A stretch of 64,000 nt of DNA. Origin: Clytia hemisphaerica. Taxonomy: Eukaryota; Cnidaria; Hydrozoa; Leptothecata; Clytiidae. The notes under the pieces were generated by a model that did no database searches, had not been told where the DNA came from, and saw only the letters and a list, made by a program, of their open reading frames with translations. Below, in pieces: positions 12,201 through 21,945 of this stretch. How positions within the stretch are numbered: the first letter of the stretch is position 1; each line of letters starts with the position of its first letter. The stretch is from contig CACVBU010000046.1 in NCBI GenBank assembly GCA_902728285.1, forward strand, positions 62,001-126,000, written 5' to 3'. The translations under genes and the position numbers were made by a program.

Positions 12201-12707
12201 CATATTTCGGTAGTAGGGTAGGGTAGTATTCAGCATATCTGAGGCTAGAAAAAAGTTAAGCATAACGTAGACCAGAGTTTTCTTCTGACTTAAACTTTGC
12301 TTTCTGATGATTCCAGTGCTAAGCTTAACGAGGTTTGTAAAAAAATCAATTTCTTTAGAAACTTGTAAACAAATACAATCAACTCTCTCTAATTCGAACC
12401 TCTATTATTCGAATCTTTCTATAATTCGAACTAAAATATTGGACTCCTCAGTTGGAAATTAGTATAAAATACTTTCTGTAATTCGAAGAAAATTCTTGGT
12501 CCCTTGAAGATCGATTTAGAGAGAGCTAACTGTATCCATTTTTCTCTCTAGGCTCGTCCATCTCAATACACTAAAGAATTTCTCTCACATCGCTTCCTGG
12601 TCTCTTTCCATAAACATCATATGGTTGATCCAATGCAAGTCTACCAAGATTATCTACAAGCCGGGGGTGAAGATCCAAATGTCCAGTCCGAGAAAGAAGA
12701 ATTGTAG
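276..12707 (+). CDS. B3GLCT: Beta-1,3-glucosyltransferase B3GLCT, 3' nine exons (5' end outside window)
   Basis: Exons read as 276-412, 1040-1103, 1362-1487, 6077-6143, 7932-8045, 8407-8506, 10909-11034, 11796-11940 and 12552-12707; every junction is GT-AG and the phases join into one frame of 344 residues ending at TAG 12705. The translation follows the B3GLCT order: [58 protein letters not shown], then the GT31 metal-binding DxD in [23 protein letters not shown], and [11 protein letters not shown]. The family adds glucose to O-fucose on thrombospondin type 1 repeats in the ER. The C-terminus is KEEL, a KDEL-like retention signal comparable to REEL in the human protein. The N-terminal part, with any signal peptide, must lie upstream of position 1. 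No frameshift or stop was seen. Introns 3, 4, 6, 7 and 8 are long and full of repeats; intron 6 hosts an antisense gene. Identity is secure; the first exon boundary is inferred from its AG acceptor. Confidence 0.93.
540..853. mobile_element. MITE with 30-bp inverted ends, B3GLCT intron 1
   Basis: The left end reads TGGGCTGTTCCATAAAATTT and the right end is its diverged inverse (TGGGCTATTTCATTCTATGG when reverse-complemented). The body has repeated CCCCTGGAAA-type segments. A similar CCCCTGGA-rich stretch lies at 53.2-53.4 kb. No coding potential; target duplication not evident. Confidence 0.55.
1488..1985. other. Left part of B3GLCT intron 3, no gene seen
   Basis: AT-rich intron with short G/C-rich clusters and one GAGCGAAGCG-type motif. 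The 71-codon open frame here has no recognisable domain and starts inside the donor site of exon 3, so it is not called. Confidence 0.5.
2111..2308. mobile_element. Short hairpin MITE
   Basis: ATCTTTGATCGGAGTTTTTT at the left end is mirrored at the right end by AAAAAAACTCCAATCAAAGA, and GGTACC borders the inner side of both arms. The spacer is about 120 bp and non-coding. Confidence 0.6.
2391..3837 (-). pseudogene. LINE reverse transcriptase, internally deleted and frameshifted
   Basis: The upstream piece (3451-3837) holds the linker and the start of the RT ending at [11 protein letters not shown]. The downstream piece (2391-3461) resumes at [13 protein letters not shown] and includes [13 protein letters not shown] and the catalytic YADD motif, then the thumb and C-terminus. 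Normally more than 100 residues of RT fingers, including the motif A aspartate, lie between IKDN and HELLIAKL. Here they are missing and the reading frame shifts at the junction (about 3451-3480). The motif C aspartates survive without their motif A partner, so the enzyme cannot be active. Family placement rests on the motifs only. Confidence 0.85.
3841..5166 (-). pseudogene. LINE apurinic-type endonuclease domain
   Basis: Open frame of 441 residues. Endonuclease/exonuclease/phosphatase motifs appear in order: [20 protein letters not shown] (catalytic Glu), [19 protein letters not shown] (Asp/Asn), GHCIDHMLT and ISDFHKMTL. The last differs from the usual SDH by one inserted residue. The frame ends at a TAA (3841-3843) immediately followed in the same frame by the RT linker, so a single nonsense change separates endonuclease from RT. 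The N-terminus carries an 18-bp tandem repeat encoding EQQDGH units. Confidence 0.8.
4985..5113. repeat. 18-bp minisatellite inside the LINE, about 7 units
   Basis: Units of TGTTCATGTCCGTCTTGT repeat about seven times; the last four are identical and those at the left diverge. On the minus strand they encode [12 protein letters not shown], so the expansion keeps the LINE frame open. Confidence 0.85.
5329..5862 (-). pseudogene. LINE ORF1 fragment (RRM-like)
   Basis: The 158-codon frame has [11 protein letters not shown], a typical start of the RRM-like ORF1 domain of CR1/Jockey elements, then [17 protein letters not shown] and [14 protein letters not shown]. The frame stays open upstream of the first methionine ([15 protein letters not shown]) to about 5860, where the element is truncated. 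It ends at 5329 without the usual zinc-knuckle tail. Confidence 0.7.
6144..7931. other. B3GLCT intron 4, no gene seen
   Basis: About 1.8 kb of AT-rich sequence with frequent stops on both strands. No domain, tandem array or clear inverted repeat was recognised. Confidence 0.6.
8991..10109 (-). CDS. Nested two-exon coiled-coil protein, unidentified
   Basis: Antisense gene inside B3GLCT intron 6. Exon 1 is 10059-10109 (ATG at 10109, [17 protein letters not shown]) with donor CAG/GTACGTAAG. Exon 2 is 8991-9731 with acceptor TATCTTAG, continuing in phase as [13 protein letters not shown]. The product is 263 residues, almost all charged heptad-like helix rich in K, E, Q, S and L, with no membrane segment or catalytic motif. 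It resembles structural coiled-coil proteins in composition only; I do not recognise the family. The intron contains a 213-bp MITE. Clean splice sites and a 246-codon uninterrupted second exon support a real gene. Confidence 0.75.
9780..9992. mobile_element. MITE, 3-bp TTA target duplication (PIF/Harbinger-like)
   Basis: The left end GCCCTAGTTTAGACGGCC pairs with the inverse of the right end, GCTCTAGTTTAGGCGGCC when reverse-complemented, and the similarity continues for about 45 bp. TTA flanks both sides (9777-9779 and 9993-9995). It lies in the intron of the nested coiled-coil gene. Confidence 0.75.
10598..10709. repeat. Near-perfect hairpin with 35-bp arms
   Basis: TAAATATTTGGATGGGGTAT followed by AGGCAAGAAACAACA is mirrored by TGTTGTTTCTTGCC and CCCATCCAAATATTTA; the loop is about 40 bp. 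It may be a small MITE or a structured intronic RNA. Confidence 0.7.
11144..11446. mobile_element. MITE with TA target duplication
   Basis: The ends CTCTTAGGTGCCAAATAAAC and its exact inverse are flanked by TA (11142-11143, 11447-11448). The interior is rich in G runs. Mariner-type insertion is likely. It sits in B3GLCT intron 7. Confidence 0.8.
12376..12532. mobile_element. pogo/Tigger-like MITE
   Basis: 157 bp in B3GLCT intron 8, bounded by TA (12374-12375, 12533-12534). The left end CAATCAACTCTCTCTAATTC resembles the inverse of the right end (CAGTTAGCTCTCTCTAAATC). The CTCTCTAATTCGAA style is typical of pogo-family MITEs. Confidence 0.75.
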
Positions 12708-12858
12708 TTAGAAGAAACTAATTTTTTTTATATAGAATTTAATTAAGTCTGATTGATGGTGACTTAAATTTCAATATTTTCTAGTTTCGAAGCTGTAATA
12801 TTCTCGATATGCTTATTGAGGCTTGGGTAAGTCTGACGTTTAGCTTAGGTTCCAACGG

Positions 12859-12864
12859 AATAAA
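12859..12864 (+). promoter_or_regulatory. Putative polyadenylation signal of B3GLCT
   Basis: AATAAA lies about 150 bases after the B3GLCT stop codon, with T-rich sequence following. Position and strand fit a cleavage/polyadenylation signal; transcript ends are not visible from sequence. Confidence 0.45.
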
Positions 12865-14248
12865 TGCTTTCGTTCTCATTATTCTTCTATAAAAAGCACA
12901 CACATACATTTTATAAATGGAATATCAAGTTTGTCGCCAATACGTCTTGGGGTCAACCTGAATGAAATAAAGGGAATTGGGCTGTAAAGTCTACCAAGGT
13001 TAAATGATGTAATGTCTGACGGTATTTCTGTCATATTTTCAAAGATTCAGGGCATTAACGTTTTTTTTTACTTTTTAAAACACGAACCCAACTTCTTTCG
13101 GCATTTGATAAGAAGGTTTGTGGAAACTGAAACTGCTTGTAAGACTTGCTCATTGCTGCTTGTTCATCGAGATCCAGACATAAGAATAGGAATTGTTCCC
13201 TTGATCTTTCGAAATACCGAGTTTATGTATGTGTGTTTTTCTGCGACGGAGACGATAAGGTTCTAATTTGACTAGATCCTGAACAACTGAGGACAACGGT
13301 AAATCAGCAATTTTACCGTCCTCGATATTGCGGGTCAAAACTGTGGGTTATTGCAAAACGCTTCAGTCATTCTACCGTCATCAATAGTGCAAATACATAA
13401 ACCCGCTAGCTTATGAAGCTCATCCACTACCACCTGGAGACTTTAGATTTGGTTTACCACAGTGTGATGGTTCTTTGTAGGGTTGTGGTGGGGATTAGCC
13501 GTACTCAGGGCTTGAATTTTAACTAAAGGGATTTGGCTTAGATTTTACCTAGGTTTTCCTTAATGAGTTTTAGGTTTCAGGTGTTTGCAGTATATCGAAA
13601 TTGAAGTATATTGGTATCCAGATAGGCTTAACAAAAAAGATTGATAATATTGATTAATATAGGTAATTAATATAGGTATAGACATAATATAAATCCTCTA
13701 GCATTTTTAGATTCACATAATATTATAATGCACATACACATATTATATATAAGAAACTTTATATCTAAACACGTTTAATTTTATTAGTCTTTTAATAATT
13801 GCTGATATCTCAACTGGTTATAAATAAAACGTCAACAGAGGTTTTTAAGTTTTTGTTTTTAAATAAGAGTGGTATCGTTTGCTTACTCATCAATTTTAAT
13901 TCATAAGCTTTTTCACATTGAATTGACACGGGTGGGGAGCAAGATTGGTCAGAAAGGGGAAAAGAAAGGATCTTTTTTTGCTTATATCAGCTTAGTACAG
14001 ACACTGTCCTGATATGAAATATGTGTCTGATATGAAACACGGGAACACTAAAATAAAAAATAAAACCTTCAACGACGTTCCAGTTAGGTCTCGGACATCA
14101 TTTTATATCCCACAAAGTAATTTATTTATAGAAACATTTTAGAAGACAAACAATTATTTATTTATGACTTTGAGAACTGTTCTGGAAATGAAAATGTTGT
14201 TTTTCTTTTTCTTCTTCTTCCATACCTCATAAGTTTTGAGAGCCCTTT
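12865..14248. other. Intergenic, no gene seen
   Basis: AT-rich spacer downstream of B3GLCT. Short open frames near 13.0-13.3 kb overlap on opposite strands and show no domain. A small AATATAGGTA-type repeat lies near 13.66 kb, and ATATGAAA motifs near 14.0 kb. Confidence 0.55.
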
Positions 14249-14897
14249 GGTGGTATAACAATTTTACCTCAAACCATAGCCCGGGGGGGGGTTACTTAGG
14301 CAAAATGGGGGCCGAGTATGTGCGAGCCATAAGGGTACCTTTTCTCATTCCTCAAAATTCTCTCAAAGGGGTACAAATTCAAAAGTTAGTCTCTGAAAGG
14401 GTCCCAAAATCACGAAAATCTAAAATTTCTCTCTCAAAGGGTCACGATTTCCAAAAATTTTGACCAAAATTTGGTGAAAATCAAACCAAAATTTGGAAAA
14501 AATGGACCAAAATTTAGGAAAAAGTCTCTCAAAGGGTCCCAAAATCACCAAAATTTTGTCTCTCAAAGGGTCGATTTTCGATTTTCGGCTCGGACATACC
14601 CGTCACCTCGCAAACCTAGTACCCCCCCCCCCCGGAACCATAGTCATCATAAAAACACTGGTCTGGAAGGCATTTGTCTCATATTGTTAAAAGATAGAGC
14701 TTACGTACCAAAATCGATTTATTTTGCAAACTTTTTGATCATGTGATTAGAAAATAGACCAATCCCAAGATTTTGGTAACGTGATCAAAAAGTGTGCAAA
14801 TCGCAACTTGTCTTTTGTTTGTAACAAAAGAAAATTGAACGAAAAGCTAAAACAATGCATTGCCAGACCGGGGTGGTATAACAATTTTACCTCAAAC
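14249..14897. repeat. Exact 26-bp direct repeat bracketing about 600 bp
   Basis: The same 26-bp word, starting GGTGGTATAACAATTTTACC, occurs at 14249-14274 and 14872-14897. It could be a long target-site duplication from an insertion (the interval also contains the AACCATAG MITE) or a small tandem duplication. Confidence 0.75.
14280..14635. mobile_element. MITE with 8-bp AACCATAG duplication (hAT-like)
   Basis: AACCATAG occurs exactly at 14272-14279 and 14636-14643. The inner ends are CCCGGGGGGGGGTTACTTAGG-like and its inverse. The body has five CTCTCAAAGGGTC-type motifs. An 8-bp duplication with short inverted ends fits a hAT derivative. Confidence 0.8.
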
Positions 14898-15390
14898 TTA
14901 TACTTTTCAGTATGGATGATCGAGGATAGCCAAAATATCCAAACTTAAAACACTTCGTCTCCCAATTATTTCTGGCTTCTCAAAATTATGTACATTTTTG
15001 TACAACGTCTTTGCGTTAATATTTTGACTCCAGATTTTACGAGGCTAAAATTTTCTCCATACGTATATCCCTACAGGTTGTAATGAAAATATATATGAAT
15101 TTTTATGATACAATTACATCAATTTGGTGAATTTTTACCGAGTGAACCAAAGAGTCTTTTTGAACTAATCAAAACTCAGTTATATAACGAATTTCGTAAA
15201 AATCTGTCCGCCTTTTTACGGGCACTCCATTTCCACTCTCCCGCATTGCTTTATAACATTTGAATTCACTTGTGTATACTGCACTGGGATAAAATTGAAT
15301 AAAATGTTTTTCCCATTTCCAGAATAACTACTCGTGTTAACGAGAAAAAAACTAACAATAAAATTAAGAAAATTTGGCTCTGGTGACAAG

Positions 15391-18300
15391 ATGGCGGCAA
15401 CTTCACTTGAAAAGTTACAAACAACACGACAGAAGTTAAAAGAAATCGAATCACAACAAAACATTCTGCAAACAGACATCTTAAAAGGTAACATTGGCTT
15501 ACTTTTACCATTCATTCAGTTGATGGTTGTATGGATTTTTTTATATTCTTCACTTCACTAAAATCTGATGGACTATCTGTCTTTCGGTGTATGTCTTTAA
15601 ACTTTTTGGAAAACCTGGAGATATCAAAATCGGTCGAGCTTGGCTGAAATTTGGCAAACTTGTAACTTGGCGTAAAAAACTTGCGATGTTTTTCAAAAAT
15701 CTTTTGGACCTGTGGCAAAATTTTCACTATTGCTACAATTGGCTCCTGACCAGTGGGAATAAGCACCGAAGTGGAGTGGTTCTTTAAAACCTGTATTTTC
15801 TCTCATATAGTTTCATCCAAAACTGAGTTAGAAGCTTGGAGAAAGAAGTTCACTGTACAGCAATCAACATTAGCAGAAGTCAATAAAGATTTATCAAATG
15901 TGAAGAAAAATATCAGTTCACTGAGAGACTCTCAACTGTCTTCACAATCGCAAAGTCAAAGCCAGTCTGGTATCTCAAGTGAGAATAAAAAGTTGATGAG
16001 ACAAGCCAAAGAGTTGTTATCTCAACAAAAAGTTTTGGTTAAACTACTTAAATGCCAGAAAGAATTGAGTGGAAAGTTTCAAAGTTTAAGGTAGGGCAAC
16101 TGTTATGAACTTTTGATACATTATATTTTTGCTGAAGATTGATCGTTTTTCGTTATTTTTCAGAAATTTATTAACTAGAGAATTGCTCTTACATGTTCGT
16201 TCTTAGCTTATCAAAATCTTTGTTATTTGTAAATGTGTGAAGACCCTTAGATTTGGTAGAATGAGACCCTCAGATCAGGTAAAATGAGTAAGTGAAAACT
16301 AAATTTGGAGATTATTTGTAGAAACTATACTGAGAATTCGCTATTTTACTAAAACCCTGACGAAACACGCGTTTAATCATGGATTTTGCCACCGAAGATC
16401 GTCTACCTCTTTTTTCCAAGTCGTGAATTTTGGCTGAAGCTTTGGTGTTGTTGTTGTGTCACAATTTCCTTGTTCAATTCTTTAGCGCCTGCGTTTTTTG
16501 ATTTGTCCGTGCCTAAAATACCGCAACTTTTTAAACTGGTTTTCTTTCTAAATACCGCACGAGTCGTGCAAAAAAAACTGAAGAAGAATTATCTTGCATA
16601 ATTTCAAGATCGCTTTCTTGTTGTCATAATAATCCAAATCGTATAATTCTTAATTCATCATTTTCTGAATTCTCCAGTTTAAAGATTACCTCCATTGATG
16701 ACGAATCCAAAGAAGTAGCAAGGAAAGCAACACAGACTGATGTCATTCAAAAGAAAGATGTTTTGATGAACCCTTTCCATGTAAGAGGATTCATGTCTAA
16801 TTCATTATATACAATAAACCGTCCCCTTCCCCTCCCCCCCCCAAATATTATCGGAAGGAGGTCCAGCTGTTCACCGCTGCCGCAACCCATGTTATTCTTG
16901 TGATTTATGTCTGTGTATTTCGCTGCCATCGAGGCAAAAGATCCAATCTCGATTGGACCTTATACTTCAATAGCAGCGATTTGCATCTACCCTAATGGCA
17001 CTTGGCCGCACGAAAATTAAACGGTGCGTGAATTTTCAACAGTTTACTACTGGAAAAATGATATTTTCATGTAAGTTGAAGCATTAATATAGCCATTCTA
17101 ACAAATTTTGGCGTTATTTACGGCTCTTATTGGCGTAAGCCCAAAATCAGGCTGTGGCGTAATAAGGGCCGGCGTAAAAGGGGCCGGCGTTAAATTAGCG
17201 CCGGCGTAAAAAGGGCCGATAAGGTATACAGAATTTGTCTTTCATTTTACCAAGAAGTACGTGTTATTTACTTCGACTCGTGGACCCCCACTCATGATTA
17301 AAGTATTTATTTCTACACACTTTGGAGAGGAAAATTGAAAGATTCTATTATAGATAATGTCTTATAGTACACGAGCATAAAGAAGAAAGTGCGTCAAAGG
17401 ATTAATTTTAGTAATATATTAAATTATTAAAATAAGTAAGGAACGTCTGCTATGAAACTCTTTTAGAGTATTATTCTTAGATTTCCTCTGGGAGTTGGAC
17501 TTGGAGTTAGGACCACCAGGGTCAATTCAATTTTACAAATATTTTTGTTTTTTTAGACAAAGCAAGCAGTCAATGATAAATGCAAAAGCAAATCAGAACT
17601 GGATATAGCTAAAAGAACCCCAACAGAAAGAGTTTCTGAAACCCCATATCGGTAAGCTTTGGAATTAGCAAAAGGAAGTCAGTCCTGTCTCGGTTATCCG
17701 AGTCAGTGGTGGATAGAAATGAAAGGAGTCACACGTTTTTTTGTAAGAACAAACTATATAAGAACATAAAGCTTCGATGACCAAAATATTAACAACAAGT
17801 TAAGAACATTTTAAGGCTTTGGGGACTTTAAAGCAGTGGCGTTGTGGCAGGGGGCCGGGGGCGAACGCCCCAATATTAGAAATCATACTTCATGCACCTT
17901 AAATTGCGCCCTTAGACCAATTTTAATGAGATAATTGTAAATTACTTGCAATCTTTTTCGTCCGCTTCGCTCGCAATAAAGTTAATTGGTAACTCCTTTG
18001 CAATCTAGCAAATTTATAATTTTGTTTGTGTACAATATAGCATTATTAAATGAAAATCTAACCTCAGGCAAATTGGGAGGTCGTCAGTAGTCCGACACTT
18101 TCTAGTCCGACAGTAAAATGTCCGACGTTGGATTTGACGAATGCGTCAGTATTCCGACAACAATTTTGTCCGACAACAAGTCCAAAATAACATATAAAAC
18201 GAAATATGAATCGCCGAAGAGGAGGCACATCTTTTATAAGCAACCACGTGCTTATAAAAATCCAAAGTTCCGACTTTGAGGTTGGGCCCCTTAGGCTTTC

Positions 18301-21273
18301 AAGAGTCAAGGAATTGGATTTAGCTGTTTTTACGACCCTTCTTTTGGCGGGGGGGGGGGAGCGAAATTAAAGTTTGTGTTTTACAATCCTTATAGCATAA
18401 TTCTGAACAAGCAAAAAGGGACTCTTAAAGGCGGTGCATTCTTTTTGTTATAAATTATCTTTACGCAAATTTGATTGTTCCTTTGTTTCTAATTATGTCA
18501 AAATGCCGCCAAAAAGAACATATTAATATTATCTCAGTGAAAAACCCTTATTCAACATCGACACTCTAAAATCTTTCGTTTTCGGACAAAAGTGACGTCA
18601 GAAAAAAGACTTTTAAATTGTAAAAATATCTTATAGATTCGGACTATTTTACTGTCGGACTAGAAAGTGTCGGACTAGTGACATGCACCCGGCAAATTAA
18701 GGCCTGTCCAGATTTTTCAAATTTACCTCAATTTTTTATCACCGTTTCCACTTGTCATAGCATATCACTTCATACGTCGAAACATAGAGGTATAAAGAAA
18801 GACAGGAGATGAATTTGTCGGTAATTGGTCGTTAAAGTCTTTTGATTTCTTTTATGTAATAAATCAAAAGAAATTCTAGGCTTGCCCGATGAAATACGAC
18901 TTTTTAGTAGAACTCAAGTTTGCTTTGAACATTCTTACTATCAGCATCGAAGATTTCCAGCCTTCTAATATACAAGAATAAAATAAAATTTAGCTCCACG
19001 AAATAAGTTTGCGTTCAATTTTGTCATCCATTAAATTTTGTTTTGAAAAGATATTTTCTCAAGCCAGAAAATGAAAAGTTCTTTATAAGCACACACAATT
19101 TCAGACCCAATTTGTAGACAAAAAGTCGCTGGAGAATTTTGGAGGTAAGTATTAAGCAATAGAGTTCACCTTGAAGAAAATGTTGATCGAAAAATCTTGT
19201 CATTTGATGAAGGATTGCAAAGTTTACAGGCCCTTTTTTAATCCAAATATTTTCTTACACCAATGTCAGAAACAATGAATCTCGTCCCATCTTATTTCCA
19301 ACATTTAAGTTAGCCAATAAGATTTTACCTATCAACAAAAGAGCTCATCAAAAATGCACGATATATGAGATTATGAGCATGCATACCTCGTAATATTTTT
19401 AATCGTAGGGCGAGCATGGTTACAATAGCATACTTCTCCTGTTTCTTTATACCTCCATGATCGAAAGAAGCGTATTGGAGTGTAGATCACTGGAATAGCT
19501 GTGCCATAATTAATTTTTTCACCCAAAAATTAATATCAGGCAAAAACCAAAAAATGCCGACGTCAGCAAAACTTGTTTTTGAATAACTCCAGCTTGGCTT
19601 ATGGTATAAACATGAAATTTGGACAAAAGTTGCATATCATTAATAGGAACAGTTTTGCATAATTTCTTTTTCAAAATTTTGCTGACTTCACCAGAAATTT
19701 TGTTTTTCAAAATGGACATGCCTTAATTTGCCTGAGATTGCGCCCCAAGACCAATTTGCTGACAACAATATTGACATCATAAAACATCAATTTCTTCGCT
19801 CGCCTCGCTCGCATTTTACATTGTTTCTTTAAGTTTCTTTTCACTCTAGCAAGTGTCAAATTTGTCTATTTTTGTTTAGTGATTTAGGGTATCTTGGTAG
19901 TCGATTTTCAAAAATTTTCTAGTCGGCCCCAACCTTTTCCATTCATCAAAGATGTATCTACTCTTATCCACTAAATATTTCCTTTATCATTATGCATAGG
20001 CAAATGAATTAGTAAAAGTTTAGAAACTGGTGGGTGGGGCGCCATTTAAAAAAAATGACTTTGGCCCCTCCAGAAAAATTTTCCCGCAACACCACTGCTC
20101 TAAACAACGACTTAATAAAATAGATAGACCAAGAACTTCATACAATGGCTCTTAAAAATCTTTTGTTTTCTATTCATTTTGTATTCTTTCATCTTGCCGT
20201 CTTTCCACCGTCCGCGTAAGTCATATTACAAAGAAATTAGACTTTTTACAAGCATCTCTAAATGGTGTAAAATCAATTGTATCGAATTTCTACTGACCAT
20301 AAGTATAATTTTCGATTTTTTTTGCTTACGTCTGATCGCATTTTTAATCATCTTTCTCACAAGATATTTTTCAATATTTTTCGACAACACTGTTGCGCTT
20401 TTCAGCGCATTTTCTTTAAGAGCATAAACATTTTTGAAAGACTCTAACTAAGAAAATAAACGTGCGTTCATGGTGCGTTCTTAAGATAAAAAACACAAAC
20501 ACTATCCAAATACAAATGTTATAATTTTAACAATGTTTACTGATTTTTAAGCCTAAAAGTTTGACTTGAAATTAAGAACATATTCACAAAATTTAGGTCA
20601 TGTGATCAATATCAACCAATAGCTAATCTTAAAAAAATACTTTAGCACGCGGAATGACATTTTAATGATGCAAAAAATCATTAATTATTTTATCATTCTT
20701 ACGCGGATCATTTCAATAGGATACTGGTCTATCTATTTTATTAGGTCGTTGCTCTAAAGCACCCAATTTCTTAGGAAAATGGACAAAAATGCTCACAAAA
20801 TGGTGATATGTTAAGAACAGTTTGGCTTAAAACTAAAAAAGTTATGAACATCCTAAGGCTTCAAAAGTTGTGGATGTTCTTATAAAAATAAACTTGTAGG
20901 GAATATTTAATGTCGGCATGACTGGCATGAAAATCGTTTATTGTATTCAGGACCTTAGAGTATAAACCTTACTCCGTATCTCAAAATTTCCAAAATTGGA
21001 GCAAATTTGTGTTCCCTTTGCGTTTTCGAGTATAGAGACTCCACTGTATATAATTTAATCAGTAAAATGGAGAGTAAAATTCCTTGACATTCTGTGTCTG
21101 TTCTATTTTTTAGACTAAATGATGTGGCTGAAATCAAAACAATTCGATTATGGGAAGGAGATGAATTTTGTCAAAGTAGAGATTTATTGCCTGACAATTT
21201 CTGGGAAGTGGGACTTGAAACTGTTGACCTTTATGAGAGATTAGTCAGTGGGGAAGATAACATGACTTGGTAG
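15391..21273 (+). CDS. Five-exon coiled-coil protein, unidentified
   Basis: Exons 15391-15487, 15811-16090, 16678-16780, 17557-17651 and 21114-21273 join in phase with GT-AG junctions to give 244 residues ending at TAG 21271. The start ATG sits in ACAAGATGG, a good context. The N-terminal 130 residues are helical coiled coil (LEKLQTTRQKLKEIESQQNI; LEAWRKKFTVQQSTLAEVNK) interrupted by a QSQSQSQSG linker. The C-terminal exon is globular, with IRLWEGDEFCQSRDLLP, NFWEVGLE and LYERLVSG. I do not recognise the family; a cytoskeletal or centrosomal role is possible but not shown. Intron 4 (17652-21113) is a stack of transposons. The phases and conserved-looking aromatic tail argue for a functional gene. 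Confidence 0.8.
17105..17228. mobile_element. Fragment of the GCCGGCGTAA MITE family
   Basis: The right end (GCCGGCGTAAAAAGGGCCGA then TAAGGTA) matches the complete copy at 40048-40151. The left end is diverged. G+C-rich against an AT-rich intron. Confidence 0.65.
18083..18682. mobile_element. 600-bp MITE with 43-bp TAGTCCGACA inverted repeats
   Basis: TAGTCCGACACTTTCTAGTC followed by CGACAGTAAAAT at the left is mirrored by the right end (ATTTTACTGTCGGACTAGAA and on). Additional GTCCGAC words lie inside the left arm. Nested in the hAT-like element. Confidence 0.75.
18687..19733. mobile_element. Inverted-repeat element of about 1.05 kb
   Basis: GGCAAATTAAGGCCTGTCC at 18687 is mirrored by GGACATGCCTTAATTTGCC at 19715, one mismatch. 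No coding potential seen inside. Confidence 0.5.
20105..20751. mobile_element. 647-bp MITE, copy 1, 7-bp target duplication
   Basis: The ends CAACGACTTAATAAAATAGA and their inverse form about 27-bp terminal repeats with one indel-like change. CTCTAAA flanks both sides (20098-20104, 20752-20758). A second copy, 646 bp and nearly identical, is at 50414-51059 with different flanks. Confidence 0.9.
20955..21052. mobile_element. Tigger-like MITE fragment
   Basis: GAGACTCCACTGTATA at the right end and GCAAATTTGTGTTCCCTT inside match, in inverse, the elements at 54.99 kb (ACAGTGGAGTCCCACTAAC) and about 40.78 kb. Confidence 0.55.
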
Positions 21274-21860
21274 TTGTTCAAGGTAGCTTACTGTTTTTTG
21301 CATTTTTTTAATACATCCACTCTACCATTACCTTGCTTTGCTCTATAGGAGTGTGGCTGATGTGTTGATCTAACCTGCTTGTTCAGTCAAAACATATAAA
21401 GTGTTCCTTTTGTGCTCAAAAGCTCATGAAAAGTCTGGATGAAAAAACTGCGAATCGCTTTTCACTGACCTGGGTAGATTCCCTTACGAAGCTCGCGTAT
21501 TAACAAGATTCTGCTCGGAATAGCCAATGATAGCTATGAAACTGCGCACAACGAAACACTTAGCTTTCTGACAAGACAATTTCTAATTCCCACCTAGCTA
21601 GGGGTCCACTTAAAGCTTTTTTATAGACTGGATGGCGTGATTATGTGGCCCGGTAGTATATGGTAACATGCTTTCACTTAGGTGGGCTATAAAACAGTCC
21701 GCCAGATTTTCGATGTTTTTTGCCAGGTTAAAAAAAGAATGAAGCAAAGATTTTATTTAAAACCAAGGGACTAATATCCGAACAGCCCATGATAGCCCAC
21801 TATGAAAACTGCACACTAAGAAACACTTCTGTTTCTGATAAGACAATTTCCAATTCCCGC
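21274..21860. other. Intergenic, no gene seen
   Basis: Spacer between the coiled-coil gene and the GPCR duplication. It contains two related segments (TTTCTGACAAGACAATTTC near 21.56 kb and TTTCTGATAAGACAATTTCC near 21.83 kb), so part of it is an old local duplication. Confidence 0.5.
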
Positions 21861-21945
21861 CCTATATAGAGACCTCTAATAAAGATTTTAAATTTAAAGA
21901 AATGAATTCTGTAAATACAATTCAATATCTTGTGCAAATATATCG

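Larger units (their letters stand above)
17834..20097. mobile_element. Non-autonomous hAT-like element
   Basis: The ends are CAGTGGCGTTGTGGCAGGGG and, inverted at the right, CAGTGGTGTTGCGGGAAAAT, which is the classic hAT terminus style. The target duplication is CTTTAAAG (17826-17833) against CTCTAAAG on the right once the adjacent 647-bp MITE is removed. No transposase frame remains. Two further inverted-repeat elements sit inside. Confidence 0.75.
17731..20895. mobile_element. AAGAACAT-type MITE interrupted by nested insertions
   Basis: The left half (17731-17833) and right half (about 20752-20895) are the two halves of the element found uninterrupted, in opposite orientation, at 56431-56670. 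Shared landmarks are ACACGTTTTTTT, GTTAAGAACATTTTAA, CACCCAATTTCTTA and GGATGTTCTTATAA. The break falls exactly where the hAT-like element is inserted. Confidence 0.75.

Noticed and set aside
14236-14746. Overlapping plus-strand ORFs of 65-91 codons
   Set aside because: They run through the AACCATAG-flanked MITE and its CTCTCAAAGGGTC repeats.
20179-20427. 82-codon frame inside the 647-bp MITE
   Set aside because: The second MITE copy has a one-base deletion that breaks it, and no domain is visible.
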